Positions 32,507 through 33,576 of a stretch of 33,576 bases of DNA are shown here, one piece after another. The notes under the pieces were generated by a model. It was not told the origin of the DNA. It made no database searches and saw nothing but the letters and a program-made list of their open reading frames with translations. Source of the DNA: JBKHDT01 sp049974825. Lineage in GTDB: Bacteria > Pseudomonadota > Gammaproteobacteria > Halothiobacillales > Halothiobacillaceae. The stretch covers positions 1 through 33,576 of the forward strand of contig JBNGDJ010000013.1 in assembly GCA_049974825.1 (NCBI GenBank), read 5' to 3'. Made by a program: the position numbers and the translations under genes. Within the stretch, counting starts at the first letter, position 1. Each line of letters opens with the position of its first letter.

Positions 32507-32782
32507 ATGAAGGCTGGATATGTGAAATATCGAATTGAACTAAAACCAAAGGCAGTAAAGGACCTGAAATCGCTTCCCAAGTCTGACGCGACACGGGTGG
32601 CGAATGCCTTGGAGTCACTATGTGACAATCTGAGTGGCGATGTGAAAAAGCTAACCAATTTCAGCCCAGAATACAGGCTGCGCGTCGGTAACTATCGTGC
32701 GCTATTCGAGATAGAAACGCCTGACCTGGTCATGATTTACCGGATCAAACATCGTAAAGAGATATATAAGAGAGGCACCTAA
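32507..32782 (+). CDS. RelE/ParE-type toxin in cassette 3
   Basis: The 91-residue protein has the RelE fold signs: YRIELKPKAVKDLKSLPK at the start, then YRLRVGNYRALFEIE and VMIYRIKHRKEIYKRG, including the Arg residues used by RelE-type mRNases. Possible starts are ATG 32507 and GTG 32522; TTG 32498 is open but unlikely. I take ATG 32507. Its stop is 1 base before the antitoxin ATG. Toxin-antitoxin cassettes are common in chromosomal integrons, where they stabilise large arrays. Whether it targets the ribosome (RelE) or gyrase (ParE) cannot be told; RelE is favoured. Confidence 0.85.
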   Translation: MKAGYVKYRIELKPKAVKDLKSLPKSDATRVANALESLCDNLSGDVKKLTNFSPEYRLRVGNYRALFEIETPDLVMIYRIKHRKEIYKRGT

Positions 32783-32783
32783 G

Positions 32784-32981
32784 ATGATTGAAGTACATCC
32801 AAACATCCTGGAACGTGACGGAAAGAAGGAATTTGCTGTTCTTCCTTATGAAGAGTTTGAGCGCCTCATGGAGGCTCTTTCCGACTATGAGGATTTGCGT
32901 GACTTGAGGGAATCCAAGGAGGCAGAGGGTGGGAGTTCAGGTACACCATTATTAGAAGTCCGCGAGAAACTGGGAATTTAA
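32784..32981 (+). CDS. Phd/YefM or RelB-like antitoxin in cassette 3
   Basis: The 65-residue protein follows the toxin by one base and has GAGG (32772-32775) 8 bases upstream. It contains EFAVLPYEEFERLMEALSDYEDLRDLRESKE, a pattern seen in small Phd/YefM-type antitoxins, with an acidic C-terminal half suited to wrapping a basic toxin. The N-terminal half is shorter than usual DNA-binding Phd domains, so repression of the operon is uncertain. The TAA is directly before the attC. Confidence 0.82.
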   Translation: MIEVHPNILERDGKKEFAVLPYEEFERLMEALSDYEDLRDLRESKEAEGGSSGTPLLEVREKLGI

Positions 32982-32982
32982 T

Positions 32983-33042
32983 GGCGAACAAGGCTATCCA
33001 GCCGACGCTCGTACCTCGCGCGGCTGATAGCTGACGTTAGGC
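32983..33042 (+). other. attC site 3
   Basis: It runs from GGCGAAC to GTTAGGC. GGCGAAC is complementary, allowing one G-T pair, to GTTCGCT at the start of the same cassette, as expected for a circularised cassette. Inner arms are GGCTATC/GATAGC and AGCCG/CGGCT. Confidence 0.85.
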
Positions 33043-33063
33043 GGTATTCATTAGGAGATCGGC

Positions 33064-33474
33064 ATGACAGAGAAGACGTATTTCCAGCCAGGGGACTACG
33101 AGAGCCCGCTTACCGCCGAGGGTAGGGCGAGAACGATCGCCGCTCTCCAGATTTGCGCTGGTAGCCAAACTCTTGCTAAGGACGTCCCGATGCGGAGAGA
33201 CATGCTACGGAAGCTAACGAGTCCCAGGGCCGTGAGCTACTGGCTTGAGAAGGGCTGGCTCCAGAAAGCGGGGAAAGCAGGTAAGGTTGAGCTTCTCGCG
33301 TTAACGGCAAAGGGAGTGGCCACTTGCAACAACAGCCTAGCCGGCGGTTCAGAAGTGCCAACGCGACAAGAACTGGTGGATCGCTGCCGGGACCAGATGC
33401 TGAACGGTGCTCCGGGGTTCATGGAGGTTACGTTTGCAGCAATCGAAGCGCATGGTGATGAGTCCAGCGCCTAA
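33064..33474 (+). CDS. Unknown protein in cassette 4
   Basis: The 136-residue protein has AGGAG (33052-33056) 7 bases before its ATG and ends just inside attC 4, so it is a genuine cassette gene. The middle (RRDMLRKLTSPRAVSYWLEKGWLQKAG...ELLALTAKGVATC) resembles a winged-helix module, with a recognition-type helix then a strand pair. The C-terminal part (TRQELVDRCRDQMLNGAPGF) is helical. There is no signal or membrane segment. I do not recognise a family. Confidence 0.7.
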   Translation: MTEKTYFQPGDYESPLTAEGRARTIAALQICAGSQTLAKDVPMRRDMLRKLTSPRAVSYWLEKGWLQKAGKAGKVELLALTAKGVATCNNSLAGGSEVPTRQELVDRCRDQMLNGAPGFMEVTFAAIEAHGDESSA

Positions 33475-33531
33475 CAAAGCCATGGAGTGCGACGGCTGCT
33501 TCGCAGCCGCGGCTCATGGCTGGCGTTATGG
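33469..33531 (+). other. attC site 4
   Basis: It runs from GCCTAAC to GTTATGG. AGCCATG/CATGGCT and CGGCTGC/GCAGCCG arms give the expected imperfect palindrome. Confidence 0.82.
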
Positions 33532-33540
33532 CTGATCGTA

Positions 33541-33576
33541 ATGACCACCAATAGCGAAGATATAAATGGACTTTTC
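33541..33576 (+). CDS. Start of a possible gene in cassette 5 (cut by window end)
   Basis: An ATG opens 12 codons to the window edge, 16 bases after the attC 4 junction. There is no clear ribosome site. An earlier ATG (33528) stops after eight codons. The call rests only on position. Confidence 0.25.
   Translation, partial: MTTNSEDINGLF

Noticed and set aside
1..33576. CRISPR array or prophage
   Set aside because: No regularly spaced short direct repeats and no phage structural genes were seen. The only tandem array is the integron.

Overview
This GC-rich window looks like the chromosome of a gammaproteobacterium. Two gene orders typical of that class support this: recA-recX-alaS-(lysC)-csrA-tRNA-Ser and bamD/rluD-pgeF...clpB. 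The lysC between alaS and csrA is a Pseudomonas/Xanthomonas/Chromatiales-type arrangement. I cannot name the genus.

Layout. (1) Positions 1-5822: the end of an unrecognised coiled-coil gene, a shared bidirectional terminator, uvrB on the minus strand, then rnr-rlmB. (2) 5823-13765: a class I aspartate aminotransferase, recA-recX, alaS, lysC with an apparent internal start for a beta subunit, csrA and tRNA-Ser(GCU). (3) 13766-18963: a Spy/CpxP-like periplasmic protein, then an overlapping envelope-sugar cluster (GtrA-like membrane protein, sulfotransferase-glycosyltransferase fusion, DUF2334-type deacetylase) and a convergent nitroreductase. (4) 19047-29001: bamD diverging from rluD-pgeF, then a tightly overlapping gcvR-like/def/COG0523 GTPase/yidD group, an LpxH-like hydrolase, a small conserved hypothetical protein and clpB behind a sigma-32-type promoter. 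(5) 29002-30006: a multi-hairpin repeat and a higBA toxin-antitoxin pair. (6) 30301-33576: an integron, made of a minus-strand intI, an attI/promoter region and at least four AT-richer cassettes, each ending in an attC site. It continues past the window end. The first two cassettes appear to be identical 536-bp copies carrying an RDD membrane protein gene, the third is a RelE/Phd-YefM-like toxin-antitoxin pair and the fourth is unknown.

Two non-coding signals stand out. In the integron, one self-complementary hexamer, TTGCAA, can serve as the -35 of both intI (TATAAT, 16-bp spacer) and the cassette array (TAGAAT, 16-bp spacer). The array start site would fall almost on the cassette insertion point. 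Second, about seven intergenic copies of a structured repeat carry a conserved hairpin core with some compensatory changes. One copy has inverted ends and a possible 4-bp target duplication, as in a MITE.

All calls rest on reading the sequence and remembered family features. No database search or folding program was run.
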